Source: Circinella umbellata
Lineage: Eukaryota > Mucoromycota > Mucoromycetes > Mucorales > Lichtheimiaceae
Direction: 5' to 3'
Assembly (NCBI GenBank): GCA_025093555.1
Contig: JAIWNF010000069.1
Location: 62,001 to 126,000, forward strand
DNA length: 64,000 nt
This document shows, piece by piece, positions 36,130-47,087 of this stretch. Both the position numbers and the translations under genes were made by a program. Numbering within the stretch: position 1 is the first letter of the stretch; the number at the start of each line of letters is the position of its first letter. Under the pieces are notes generated by a model that had not been told where the DNA came from, ran no database searches, and was given only the letters and a program-made list of their open reading frames with translations.

Positions 36130-37705
36130 ATGTCAGCATCTCCAAATTATCAATACGAAACTGTTAAAGTTGAAGTTTTTCCAAATGGAGTAGCTCATGT
36201 TCAACTCAATCGTGAAAAGGTGGGTTGAAAAAAAAATAGATCTTGAGAAAAGGAACAATTTTTTTTTAAGCCTATCAAAATTAAATATTAATTTCTTGGG
36301 GCTGGTCTGGTTTGATTATTTAGCGTTTGAATGCTTTTAACTATAGGTATGTTTCTTTACACAATCGAAAAGGCTAATTCAGTTATATATTAACCATAAA
36401 ATAATATTATTATATAGTTTAATTCGTGATATTCTTCAAACATTCAAAGATATTGATACTGATAGTAATATTCGTTCAGTTGTTCTTTCTGGAGCAGGTC
36501 GTATGTTTAGTGCTGGATTAGATTGTAAGTTTATATTCTCTCTCCTTTTCTTATATATCATTACAAAATCAATATTCATTATTTTCTGCAATGACATATG
36601 AAATAGTAAAAGAAGGTTCTTCAAAGAAAAAGATTTCTCCTGATTTAGATGTTGCTAGACAAGCTTTTGCTAAACAAGATCATCTTAGAGTAAGCTTTTA
36701 TGTATTTCACTATTATAGAATTTTATTACATATATAAAATTGTAAAAAATAACTCATAATATAATAGTGGTTTCAAAGTTCTATTTCATCATTAGAAAAA
36801 TGTTCTAAACCTGTTATTGTTTGTATTCATAATGGTGCTATTGGTGCTGGTATTGATTTATCTACTGCTGGTGATATTCGTTATGGCACTAAAGATTCTT
36901 ATTATTGTGTCAAGGTAAATTATCTTATTATTATCTATTCTATTATAAGTCAATTAACGTTACTATTATTGCATATTATTAGGAAGTAGATGTGGGTCTT
37001 GCAGCTGATATTGGTACTTTACAACGTTTGCCTAAAGTCATTGGTAATGCTAGTTTAATTCGTGAATTAGCTTACACTAGTCGCAAGTAAGTATTTTAAA
37101 ATAGTTATATATATACATATATATATAAAGTATACTAACCCATTTACATCAATTGATATATAGTATGTATGCTGATGAAGCTTTACAATGTGGACTTATT
37201 AATAAAATCTTTGATACCAAAGAACAAATGATCGGTAAAAAAAACTAGCTTTTTTTTATGTCACTTTAAATAATAAATAATTTTAGGAATTAATACTAGA
37301 TAATAATATTTATATGTATTTTGTAGAGGAAGCATTGAAAATTGCTAGTGAAATCGCAACTAAGTCACCAGTTGCTATAGTCAGTACCAAGTAAGTTTTA
37401 TTCTAAATCTATTCTCTCTAAAGATATAATTGTACATAACTTATTAACTTTTATCACACACACAAATCAAAACAAAGAAAACTATTGAATTATTCACGTG
37501 ATCATAGTGTGGATGAAGGTTTAGAATATACTGCTGTTTGGAATAGTGCTATGCTTATGACGGAGGTAAAATATTTAGTAATTAACATAATTTATTATTA
37601 CACGTTATTTTTTAGTAATACGTATTTATTTATTTTTACTAGGATATTCCAAAGAGTGTTGAAGCTTTTATGAAAAAGAAACCTGCTGCTTATGCTAAAC
37701 TTTAA
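36130..37705 (+). CDS. ECH1: Delta(3,5)-delta(2,4)-dienoyl-CoA isomerase, ECH1-like (copy D)
   Basis: Fourth complete ECH1 gene, 25 kb from the others. Ten exons (36130-36219, 36324-36346, 36418-36524, 36607-36689, 36768-36914, 36983-37086, 37164-37234, 37327-37390, 37478-37565, 37643-37705) give 279 aa. One extra intron splits the first exon of the other copies and leaves a 23-nt exon. Motifs: SGAGRMFSAGLD, IDLSTAGDIRYGTKD, KEVDVGLAADIGTLQRLPK, YSRDHSVDEGL. The three ECH1 acidic residues are present. The C-terminus is AKL, a canonical PTS1, which supports peroxisomal location. Within this window it has the clearest peroxisomal signal of the four. Confidence 0.93.
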
Positions 37706-40301
37706 TTATTTAAAATGAAACTTTTTGTAATAGTAAAATATTGAAAGGGGTTTTATATTCTTGGGTTCTACAAATTATTACTTTTAAATAAACCAACCTA
37801 CATAAGAATTCTCTTCATTTCAATAAGATATTATCTATTTACAAATTAAATTATTATTTTATTGAATTCAATTTCTAAGTGATAATGAATTATATGCATC
37901 ATAAAAAAAAGACACCATTTGCAATTAATTAAACATTTTCTTTTAATTCAAAAATAACATTTACGAATATTAGAATAAAGAACATCTACCTCGAATTAAA
38001 AAACACCATCTGTGATTAATAAGTAAACATCGGCAAAGATTAAAACAGTTCACCTCAAAACTGAAATAATACACCGTGTGCGTAAACCTATTAAAAACAA
38101 CATATAAGAGTTCAAAAACTGTCATCAACGAACTGAACAGATCACCATGGTCAGCTTGTTATCACAAACTCTTGTTAGAAATACTGGCTATTTGAGTTGA
38201 ATCGCATCAATACAGCTTTTTAAATCGACTGTTCTGATATAGGTGTCCATTTCATGAATGAGGCATTACCTTCGTACGATCCTTTCGCTAACGATGAAAG
38301 TATATCAGCGAATGCACGCTCGATATAATCTTAGAAGTGGCCTGTTCAGGCGATGGTGGATAATAAAAATGCGATAGGGCTTGGCAAATGGTGCTCAATA
38401 AAAAGTCTTCTTTTCATGAAGGTCCACCAAAAAACGCGAAAACAGAAAATCGTTATGCGTTCGACCAACTATAACCGTATTAAACGAATGTTTTATGGGT
38501 AAGCTATATTTAATTTAAACAAAAATATACTTCAACTACTATTATGTATCAACAAATATTGTTGAAAAGGTCATCACGACGTTACAAAACAGTACCAGAC
38601 TTCGTATGAAAGCACGAAGGATATGAAATAATGGGGTACTACAGAGAACCACCTGGTAAGGAAACAGCTTTAGACAGACTGTAATTCAAGCAACACATGA
38701 TTGCTCGTCTTCGAGAGTGATCATGGATCAACAAGGCTATTATTCCACCTTTGTTGCAGATCCAACTAACCCATGAGCGAGCACGACATTAACATAGAGA
38801 GTGACGGATGGAACAATGCAAGGTAATATTTGAACTGGTCGACATGTATTCATATCCTTTAAGCTTAACAAAATTTCTATAGATTTTCTTTTATATGTGT
38901 CCAGTACGAAGAATGGGTGTTCTGGTGGTCATTCTTGACTATCCTGGACTGGCAACAGTGGCGCCAGTCAACAAATTCCCAACACTTTCATAATTTTATA
39001 AGGTAAAAAAAAACTAAAAATAATAAACTTTATTTTGATCAACTTGTTCTAATAATCACTATATGATCACTATAGGCAACATTAAAACTCAAAACCCTCC
39101 CTATTGTCGACCATTTGCCTCACGAAAACGATGTTAAAAGTTTTCGAGCATCGATATAATTTTAAGAAGAAAAAACCATCAGTTCCACACATCTCTACCT
39201 CTTTGATAGCATTATCCTAAAGACCTTTTTAACCTTTACACTCAAATATATATTCCCGTTTTCTTTTTGTACCGTTCCCTTTTTTTTGACTTTTTTCCCT
39301 GTGTCAACAACAGGACTCTACTTTTTTTTTGTAATCTGTCTCGAACAAATATGTCAGATCTGACGTTGTCTTCACTGGAGACATTAGATTAGAAAAAAAA
39401 TTCATCGTATCACAAAATGGCGGAAGAATACTTTTTTTTATACTTGGCAATAAAATATCAATGTAACTCATGATTTAATTACACCTTTGCATCACTTGGT
39501 TATTACTTTTGTATATTGATATACCTAACATTAAAATGTCTCATGGTGAATTGGGAATCTAATAAGGCTACGATGGAAGAGTTTCCATATCCAAATGGCG
39601 ATTTGACTATAGATGATGAAGTAGTTCCTGGAACGGTAACATATTGTCGACCTCTATAATTCTAATTAAAGTAAAACAGTCTACGTTCTCTTGTGTAATT
39701 GGCAAAGACTCTGAATAACTTGGAAAAGGTAAAAGTAAAAAGTAGAAGTACGTACACCCTCCCCCCAAAAATATAGGGGAAAAATCCTGTATTTTTAAAC
39801 TAGCAGTTGAAGTTATTTACCCCATCAGTTATTTTTTTTTATCTTAACAAAAAAAAAAAAAGCTTACAACTATTATTATTGATACCCCCAAAAAAATCAA
39901 CCTCATAAAAAAAATTAACAGAAGGGTTATTTAAAGCTATAATACATCATATATGATACGTATTGTATATACACACGAAAATTTGTTGGCAATGGTCAGA
40001 GCAGCATGCATACCTTCTGCTACTTAAATTGGGTAAACTATGTCAGACTCTTTAGTATTATTCGAAAGTAGGTCCAGGGCCGCTAAGAGCAGGTGCGCTA
40101 TAACTTTTTTTCATTATAGGCTGTGTAACTTTATAGCCTGATATCCATGCTGTACCACTTGGCTGTAAAAACTGGGGTGTAAAATTGTACAGCATAGGTT
40201 GATTTACAACCTCCGCTGGATAGGATTAAGATTTATTACATTATGCGAAGACAGAGTTGACCTGCACCTCCAGGTGTACAGTCTATCGTTTGTGGTACGT
40301 A
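37706..40301. other. Gene-poor region with decayed sequence
   Basis: Frame-broken coding-like pieces occur near 38260-38480, 38600-38830 and 39540-39640, but I cannot name them. About 39335-39395 resembles 22790-22866. No intact gene seen. Confidence 0.4.
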
Positions 40302-40531
40302 CAGTGCTCACGGCGCCAATTTGCGTATTTTTGATTTTTTATACGCATTTTTAAATTTCAATTTGCGCATTTCTTAATTCTCAATTTGCGCTCCCACTAG
40401 TGGTCAATTCGCGTAAAGCACAATTTGGACCAGCCAAAGGCACGCAAATTGAGAATTGAGAAATGCGCAAATTGAAATTTAAAAATGCGTATAAAAAATC
40501 AAAAATACGCAAATTGGCGCCGTGAGCACTG
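40302..40531. mobile_element. Fold-back MITE, 230 bp, TA-flanked
   Basis: Arms of about 90 bases are near-perfect inverted copies around a loop of about 50 bases (roughly 40391-40441). The ends begin CAGTGCTCACGGCGCC and are flanked by TA on both sides, as for Tc1/mariner-type insertions. The close match of the arms suggests recent activity. It ends about 385 bp upstream of the microexon gene. Confidence 0.9.
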
Positions 40532-40916
40532 TACTTTCAATGGGCTTTATAAAAGTAAAAAAAAAAGTATATGGCATTACTTATACCCTCATCCACAAAA
40601 AAGGAAGGAGCATTAAGCTACTTTAGTTAGGGGTTGGAGAGGGGAATAGGGCAAAGCATGAATTCAGGAGTAATAATGATAGAGCTAGACGATGCTTCAT
40701 TGCTCTATTAACATATCGCGGAGAGTAAAACAATAATTTCAATTGATGCAAGGTATTCGTTTTGGTAAATTACTTCTCGGGCGTGCATATCCTCATATCG
40801 CTTAGTTTTAAAATGTAGAATTTTGAACAGGAGAAAAAAAAGACTATATCAAGTCTATTTTTTTTATCATTGAATCCATTACATCTTTCTTCATTTAGGA
40901 ACAAAACATCTTTATC

Positions 40917-43900
40917 ATGAAATATTCTACTATTATTCTTTTTGCCTGCATTTTCGTTCTTTTTGCAGCATCCTTCAGTGCCGCTCAACCAATCAATGAC
41001 AATCAGCTTTCAGGTGATATTGATCCTATCTCTCTTGAAGACGCTCGTAAGTTACAAATAAAGAAAACAGAGTTAGTTGTCTTTTATGATGACACACAAA
41101 AAAAAACAAATTTTAACCGAATTGATTGTAAACATAATAAATGTCATTTATACCTTTAAAATTAAATGTGCGCACTGTTGATGATTGATAGTTGGTACGT
41201 TAATAAATAAGATACGAAAACAAACATTTTTTAGAATGGGATACAGATAAAGAGTTACTAATATAATTCAATGTGAACATTACAAACAACATTCATTATT
41301 TTGAAACCATATGTTTGGATCATTGATAGGTGGTAAGCTAAACAAAAAGGAAATAAACCTAACATTCCTTATTACGTATAACAGAAGAGCAACAAAATAC
41401 TGACAGAATTCACTGTAAAAATTTTAAATGGTATCCATTACTTTAAAATTAAATATATGAATGGTTAATAGCTAGTAAGTTACAAAATGAGGGAGTGGGG
41501 CTAATGTTTCTTATAATGGCAGAGCGATGAAGAAATGCTAGAACACTGCATTGTAAAAATAACAAACCACAATCATTACTTTAAAACTAACTGTGTAAAT
41601 ATATAAAATAGTTCGTAAGTTACATAATAAGGGCCCCGCCTTCACACTTTTTATAATTGTACAGCAAAGAATAAATACTAACACAATTCACTGGAAAAAT
41701 GACAAACCACCATCATCACTCTAAAACGAAATGTGCGGAATATTAATAGGTGGTAAGTTAAAATTTAAGGCAGTAAAGTTGATCCGTTTTATAATCACAG
41801 CAAAGAATAAAGACTAACAAAATTCATCGTAAATATTTTAAATACGTAACATCCATTAAAATAAAACCGAATGTGTACATCATTGATAGCTCGTAAGTTA
41901 AAGATGAGGAGGTCATCTTAAGGTTTTTCATTGTGGCACAAAAAAGAACAAATACTAACAAAATTCTTCGTAAAAATTACAAATGAAATCCTTTACTTTT
42001 AAATCAAATGTGTGCTTCATAAATAGAAAGTAAGTTAAATAATAGAAAATCGTTTCTAATACTATTAATGATCCCACTTAAACAAAAACAATACTCACAC
42101 AATATATTCTAACAATTATAAATAACAACCATTACATTAAAACCGAAATGTGTTGAATATTAATAGTTCGTAAGTTAAAAAAGAAGTGACCGAAGTTAAT
42201 CTTTACGATAGCGGTACCAAAACAACAGTACTAACAGGACTCATTTTAAAAATTATAAATAACATTGATAACTTGAAAACCAAATATGCGGTGTGTTAAT
42301 AGATGGTAATTAAAAAAAAAGGGAGTAATGTTGATTTTCTTCTAATGACCGAAAGAGGACAAAATACTAACACATTTTATTGCAAACATGATAAATGACA
42401 TCCATTATTTTAAAATCAAATGAATAACATATTAATAGAAAGTAAGTTAGATAATAAATTAGTGGAGATTAATTTTTTTTCTTAAAACGCTAGCAAAAAG
42501 AGCTAATACTAACTAAAATGAATGTAAAATCACAAACAACACACATTACGCACTCTAAAACCAAATATGTGGACTATCAATAGTTAGTAAGTATCTAAAT
42601 AAGGGAGTGTCGTGTTTGTTCTTATAATGGCAGAAAGATAAAAACATACTAATATAATACATTGGACATAACACGATAAATTACGCCCATTACATTAAAC
42701 CCAAATGCGTGAAATTTTAATAGAAGGTAAGTTAAATAATAAAGAACAGAGATTTTCTTTCCTAAAACGCTAGCAAAAAGGGCTAATATTAATTAAACGG
42801 AATATAAAATTTTTAATGATATGCATTACTCTACTATAAATAGCTCGTAAGTAACTTAATAAATAGAGGAGTGCCGGGTTTGTTTCTTATAATGGCAGAA
42901 AGACGGAAAAATACTAACAGAATCCATTGTAAAAAACACGATCAATAACTTCCACTACGTTAAATCCAAATGCGTGAATTATCAATAGAAAGTAAGTTAA
43001 ATAATAAACGCTCAGAGTGAACATTTTTTATAATGGCATAAAAAACAAATGCTAACAAAACCCAATACAAAAACAATAAATGAAACCTGTTAACTCAAAA
43101 CCAAAAATATGGATTATCAATAGTTCGTAAGTTATACTGAGGGAGTCAAGTTGCGCATTTTTATAATAGAACAAAAAAGAACAAGTACTAACATAACTCA
43201 TTGTAAAAAACTATAAATGGTATATCCATTACCTTTAAACCAAATATGTGGACTATTACTAGGTGGTAAGTAAGAAAATATGGGAGTAGAGATACCATTT
43301 TTTATAATGTCATAGAAAACAATAAGTACTAATAGAGTCGATTGTAATTATCATAAACTACATACATTACTGTAATACTCATGGTATCGATTATTTATAG
43401 TTTGTAAGTTACAAAAATAAGATGCTATATTTAATGCTTGTTACAGTAGCAGAAAAAAAGAAACACTAACTAAATTTATTGTAAATATGATAAATAATAT
43501 CCACTACTTTAAAACCAACTGTATGAACGATTGATAGCTGGTAAGTTACAAAATAAGGGTGTGGAGTTGATGTTTGTTATAGTGTTAAAGAAAAGTCCAA
43601 ATACTAACAGAACCTATTGTAAAAATTATAAACGACATCTATTACTTTTAAACCAAATGTGTGGTTATCAACAGTTGGTAAGTTACAAAATCGTAGAGTA
43701 TAGATAAGCATGTCTAAAACGTTAGCAAAAAAAAAAGAAAAAAGAAAATTGATTACTAACTAAGCTGAATGTAAAATTATAAATGGTGCCTATTACTTTA
43801 AAACTAAATGCGTGGATTATTAACAGGTGGTAAGTTACAAAATAAAGGAGTGGGGATACACTTTTCTATAACTTTAGAAAAATGAGAAATACTAATCAAG

Positions 43901-46900
43901 TGGAATGTAAAATCATCAATGACACCCATTACTTCAAAAACAAATGTGTGGCTTATTAATAGATCGTAAGTTAATAAATGAGAGAGTGGTGTTGGTTTCT
44001 TCAATGGCCGAAAGACGACAAAATACTAACAGAACCCATTGTAAACGTGATGAATAACATACACTATCAAAAATGAAATGTGTGGATTTTAATAGAAAGT
44101 AAGTTAAATAAGAGCAGAGTAGAGATGACATTTCTTATAATAGCACAAAAAAGAAAAAACTCTAACAGCATTCCTTGTAAAAATTGTAAATGATATCCAT
44201 TACATTAAAATGAAATATATGGACTATCAATAGAAAGTAAGTTAAATAAGAGTATGTGGGGATAGCATGTCTTATAATGGCACAAAAATAAACAAATACT
44301 AACAGAATTCATTGTAAACAATATAAATGACATCTATTATTTTAAAACCAAACGTGTAAACTATTAATAGCTGGTAAGTCAGAAAATGCGGGAGTAGAGT
44401 TGACATTCCTTATAATGGAAGACAAACGAACAAGTACTGATAGAATTTATTGTAAACATTATAAATTACATCCATTACTGCAAAACGCAATGCTTGCTTT
44501 ATATATAGAACGTAAGTCAAGATCAGAGGGGTTATAGATACCATTTTTTATAGTGCTACTAAAAAAGAAATAATACTCACAAATTTCATTCTGACAATTA
44601 TAAACGACAACCATAATACTAAAATCGAAATGTGTTGAATATCAATAGTTCGTAAGTCAAAAAAGAAGGGTTAAAGCTAATCTTTATTATAGTAGTAACA
44701 AAATAAGAGTACTAACAAAATCTGTCGTAAAAATGATAAATGACATCGGTTACTTCAAAACCAAATATTCTGTTTATTAATAGGTGGTACGTTAAAACAA
44801 ATAAGGGATTGACGTTAATTTTTTTCTAATGGTCAAAAGTCGAGAAAATACTAACACACTCTATTGTAAACATGATAAATGGCGTCCATTATTTTAAAAT
44901 TAAATGCATAAATTATTAATAGCTCGTAAGTACTGAATAATAAAGGGAGTGACGTTGCTTCTAAAATGGCAGAAAGACAAAAAAATACTAACAGAGTCCC
45001 ATCGTACAAAACACGATACATGACCTCTCCACTACATTAAATCCAAATGTGTGCTTTATTTATAAATAGATCGTAAGCTAAATAATAGGAAATCGTAGAT
45101 AGTATTTTTTTTTTTATAGGGCCACTCAAAAAAAAGAAACAATACTCACACAATTCATTCTAACAATTATAAATGACAACCATTACATCAAATCAAAATC
45201 TGTTGATTATTGATAGTTCGTAAGTTAAAAAGGAAGGGAGCGAAATTAATCTTTATTATAGCGGTACCAAAACAACAATACTAACAGGATTCATTGTAAA
45301 AATTGTAAATGACCTCGATTACTTCAAAACCAAATGCGCAACTTATTAATAGATAGTAAGTTGAAAAATAAGGGAGTGGTGTTGATCTTTTTCTAATGGC
45401 CAAAAGACGAGAAAATACTAAAACACTCCATTGTAAACATAATAAATGACGCCCGTTACTTTAAAATCAAATGAATGAATTATTAATAGAAAGTAAGTTA
45501 AATAATAAGAGAGTGGCAATAATGTTTCTTGTATTGACATAAAAACAACAATACTAACAAATTGTAAATGTTAAAATTTTAAATGACATCCATCTCTTTA
45601 AAACCAATGTGGTGATTTATTTATAGTCGGTAAATAATTAAAGGGGGAGTGGTGTGTTTGTTTCTTATAGCGGGAAAAAGATGAAAAAATACTAACACAA
45701 CCCATTGGACATAACATGATAAATGACGCCAATTACGTTAAAACCAATTGTGTGGATTATTAATAGCAAGTAAGTTAAATAATAAGCGAGTGGAGATACT
45801 CTTTTTTTATAACGCTAGCAAAAAGGACTATTACTAATTAAACTGAATATAACATTAATATAAATTACATTCTTTACTCTAAAACCAACTACGTGGACTG
45901 TTTATAGCTCGTAAGTGACTAAATAAAGGGAATGACATTGTTGCTTCTCGTAATGGCAGAAAGAGGAAAAAATACTAACAGAATCCATTGTACAAAACAC
46001 GATAAATGACCTCCGGTACGTTAAATTCAACTGTGTGAATTATTAATAGAAAGTAAGTTGAATAATAAGGGAGTGGAGTGAACGTTTTCTGTAATGGCGC
46101 AAAAAAGTAAAACAAATACTAACAAAATTTTTAAATGAAATCCATTAATTCAAAACCAAATGTGCCGATTATTAATAGTTCGTAAGTTATGATGAAAAAG
46201 TCAAGTTGAGCTTCTTTACGATAATAGCACGTAGAAGAACAGAAACTAACAGAATTCATTATAAAATTGAAAATGATAACTACTACTTTATAAACCAAAT
46301 ATGTGGATTATTATTAGGAAGTAAGTTTATAAATAAGAAAGAAATGAAGACACCGCTTTTTATAATGGTGCAACAATAAACAAAGTACTAACAAAATTTG
46401 TTTTAAAAATGATAAATGATATTCATTACTTTACTAGACGGTAAGTTAAAAAATATATAATCAAGTAGAGTTATTCCTATTTAAAATGGCTAAAATCGTA
46501 ACGAAAATTGTTTTACACATATTAAATGACATTCATCGCATTGAAACGGGATACGTGGTTTATTAATAGCTCGTAAGTTATAAATGAGGGAATCACGTGG
46601 AAGGCTTTTATAGTGGCTCAAAAAAGTATGAATACTAACAGAATCCATTGTAAAAATTATTTATGCTATTCATTACCTTAAAACCAAATGTTGTGATTAT
46701 CAACAGTTAGTAAGTTAAACATAAAGTAGTCTTTGTCTGATAATGGCAAGAAAAAGAACAACTGCTAACAGAACTCATTGTAAACATATGATAAATGACA
46801 TTTTCATTACTACGAAATGCGTTGGTTAATAGTTGGTAAGTTACAAAATAAGGGAGAGGGGATAAGCTTTCCTATACGTAACGTTAGGAAAAAAGAGAAA

Positions 46901-47087
46901 TACTAACTACGCTGAATGTAATATCATCAATGATACTCGTTACTTCGAAACCAAATGTGTAACTGAATAATAGAAGGTAAGTTAAAAAATAAGGGATTTA
47001 TAGATAATATTCTTGTTATATTGCCAGAATAAAAAGAGCAAAGTATTAACAAACTTCATTGTAAAAATTATAGCTTTGCGTGACTAG
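40917..47087 (+). CDS. Secreted 90-aa protein built from 43 tandem 3-nt exons
   Basis: The first exon (40917-41046) has 43 codons plus one base. It starts with a signal peptide (MKYSTIILFACIFVLFAA, then SFSAA) and a short acidic segment ending SLEDA. Then 43 exons of exactly three bases follow, each between an AG and a GT(A/C)A-type donor, at about 138-bp spacing. The last exon (47074-47087) supplies ALRD and TAG. All 44 introns are phase 1, so every microexon finishes one codon and begins the next. The joined frame has no stop. The part made by microexons has hydrophobic residues at 44, 47, 51, 54, 58 and 69, 73, 76, 80, 84, 88, the 3-4 spacing of amphipathic helices, with a VSVGD turn between. 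The function is unknown; a secreted helical hairpin or coiled coil is inferred. Reading through intron 1 would instead end within 38 codons after exon 1. Confidence 0.85.
41047..47073 (+). repeat. Tandem array of 44 related introns with 3-nt exons
   Basis: Units are 120-152 bp, mean about 138. Order within a unit: donor (GTAAGT in 38 of 44), a stretch with TATAATGGC, an A-rich segment, a TACTAAC-like branch point, an AG-free stretch of about 65-75 bases (consensus about ATTGTAAAAATTATAAATGA), then ATTAATAG or a variant. Acceptors are TAG in 41 and CAG in 3. Variant donors are GTACGT after microexons 1 and 27, GTAAGC after 2 and 29, GTAATT after 9 and GTAAAT after 33. The units have diverged, so the array is not recent, yet the splice signals are kept. 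Confidence 0.92.
41192..46976 (+). other. Map of the 43 microexons (first base, trinucleotide, residue completed)
   Basis: 41192 TTG L44; 41330 GTG G45; 41472 CTA A46; 41612 TTC I47; 41750 GTG R48; 41890 CTC A49; 42027 AAA Q50; 42167 TTC I51; 42303 ATG H52; 42439 AAA E53; 42584 TTA I54; 42724 AAG K55; 42844 CTC A56; 42989 AAA Q57; 43124 TTC I58; 43263 GTG R59; 43401 TTT V60; 43538 CTG S61; 43675 TTG V62; 43827 GTG G63; 43963 ATC D64; 44096 AAA Q65; 44234 AAA K66; 44371 CTG T67; 44509 AAC E68; 44649 TTC L69; 44784 GTG R70; 44923 CTC A71; 45070 ATC H72; 45217 TTC L73; 45353 ATA H74; 45490 AAA K75; 45627 TCG I76; 45767 CAA A77; 45908 CTC T78; 46050 AAA Q79; 46179 TTC I80; 46318 GAA R81; 46438 ACG N82; 46570 CTC A83; 46707 TTA L84; 46833 TTG I85; 46974 AAG E86. 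Each residue uses the last base of the previous exon and the first two of the listed one. Confidence 0.85.

Noticed and set aside
43804..44131. Minus-strand frames inside the intron array
   Set aside because: They arise from AT-rich repeat units and are not kept between units.
41047..47073. Satellite or centromere-like repeat
   Set aside because: The period is regular, but splice signals and the exact 3-base gap are kept while the rest diverges, and the joined bases form a sensible frame. A satellite would not predict this.
41047..47073. CRISPR-like array
   Set aside because: Units are about 138 bp and diverged, with no constant repeat and unique spacer alternation, and the genome is eukaryotic.
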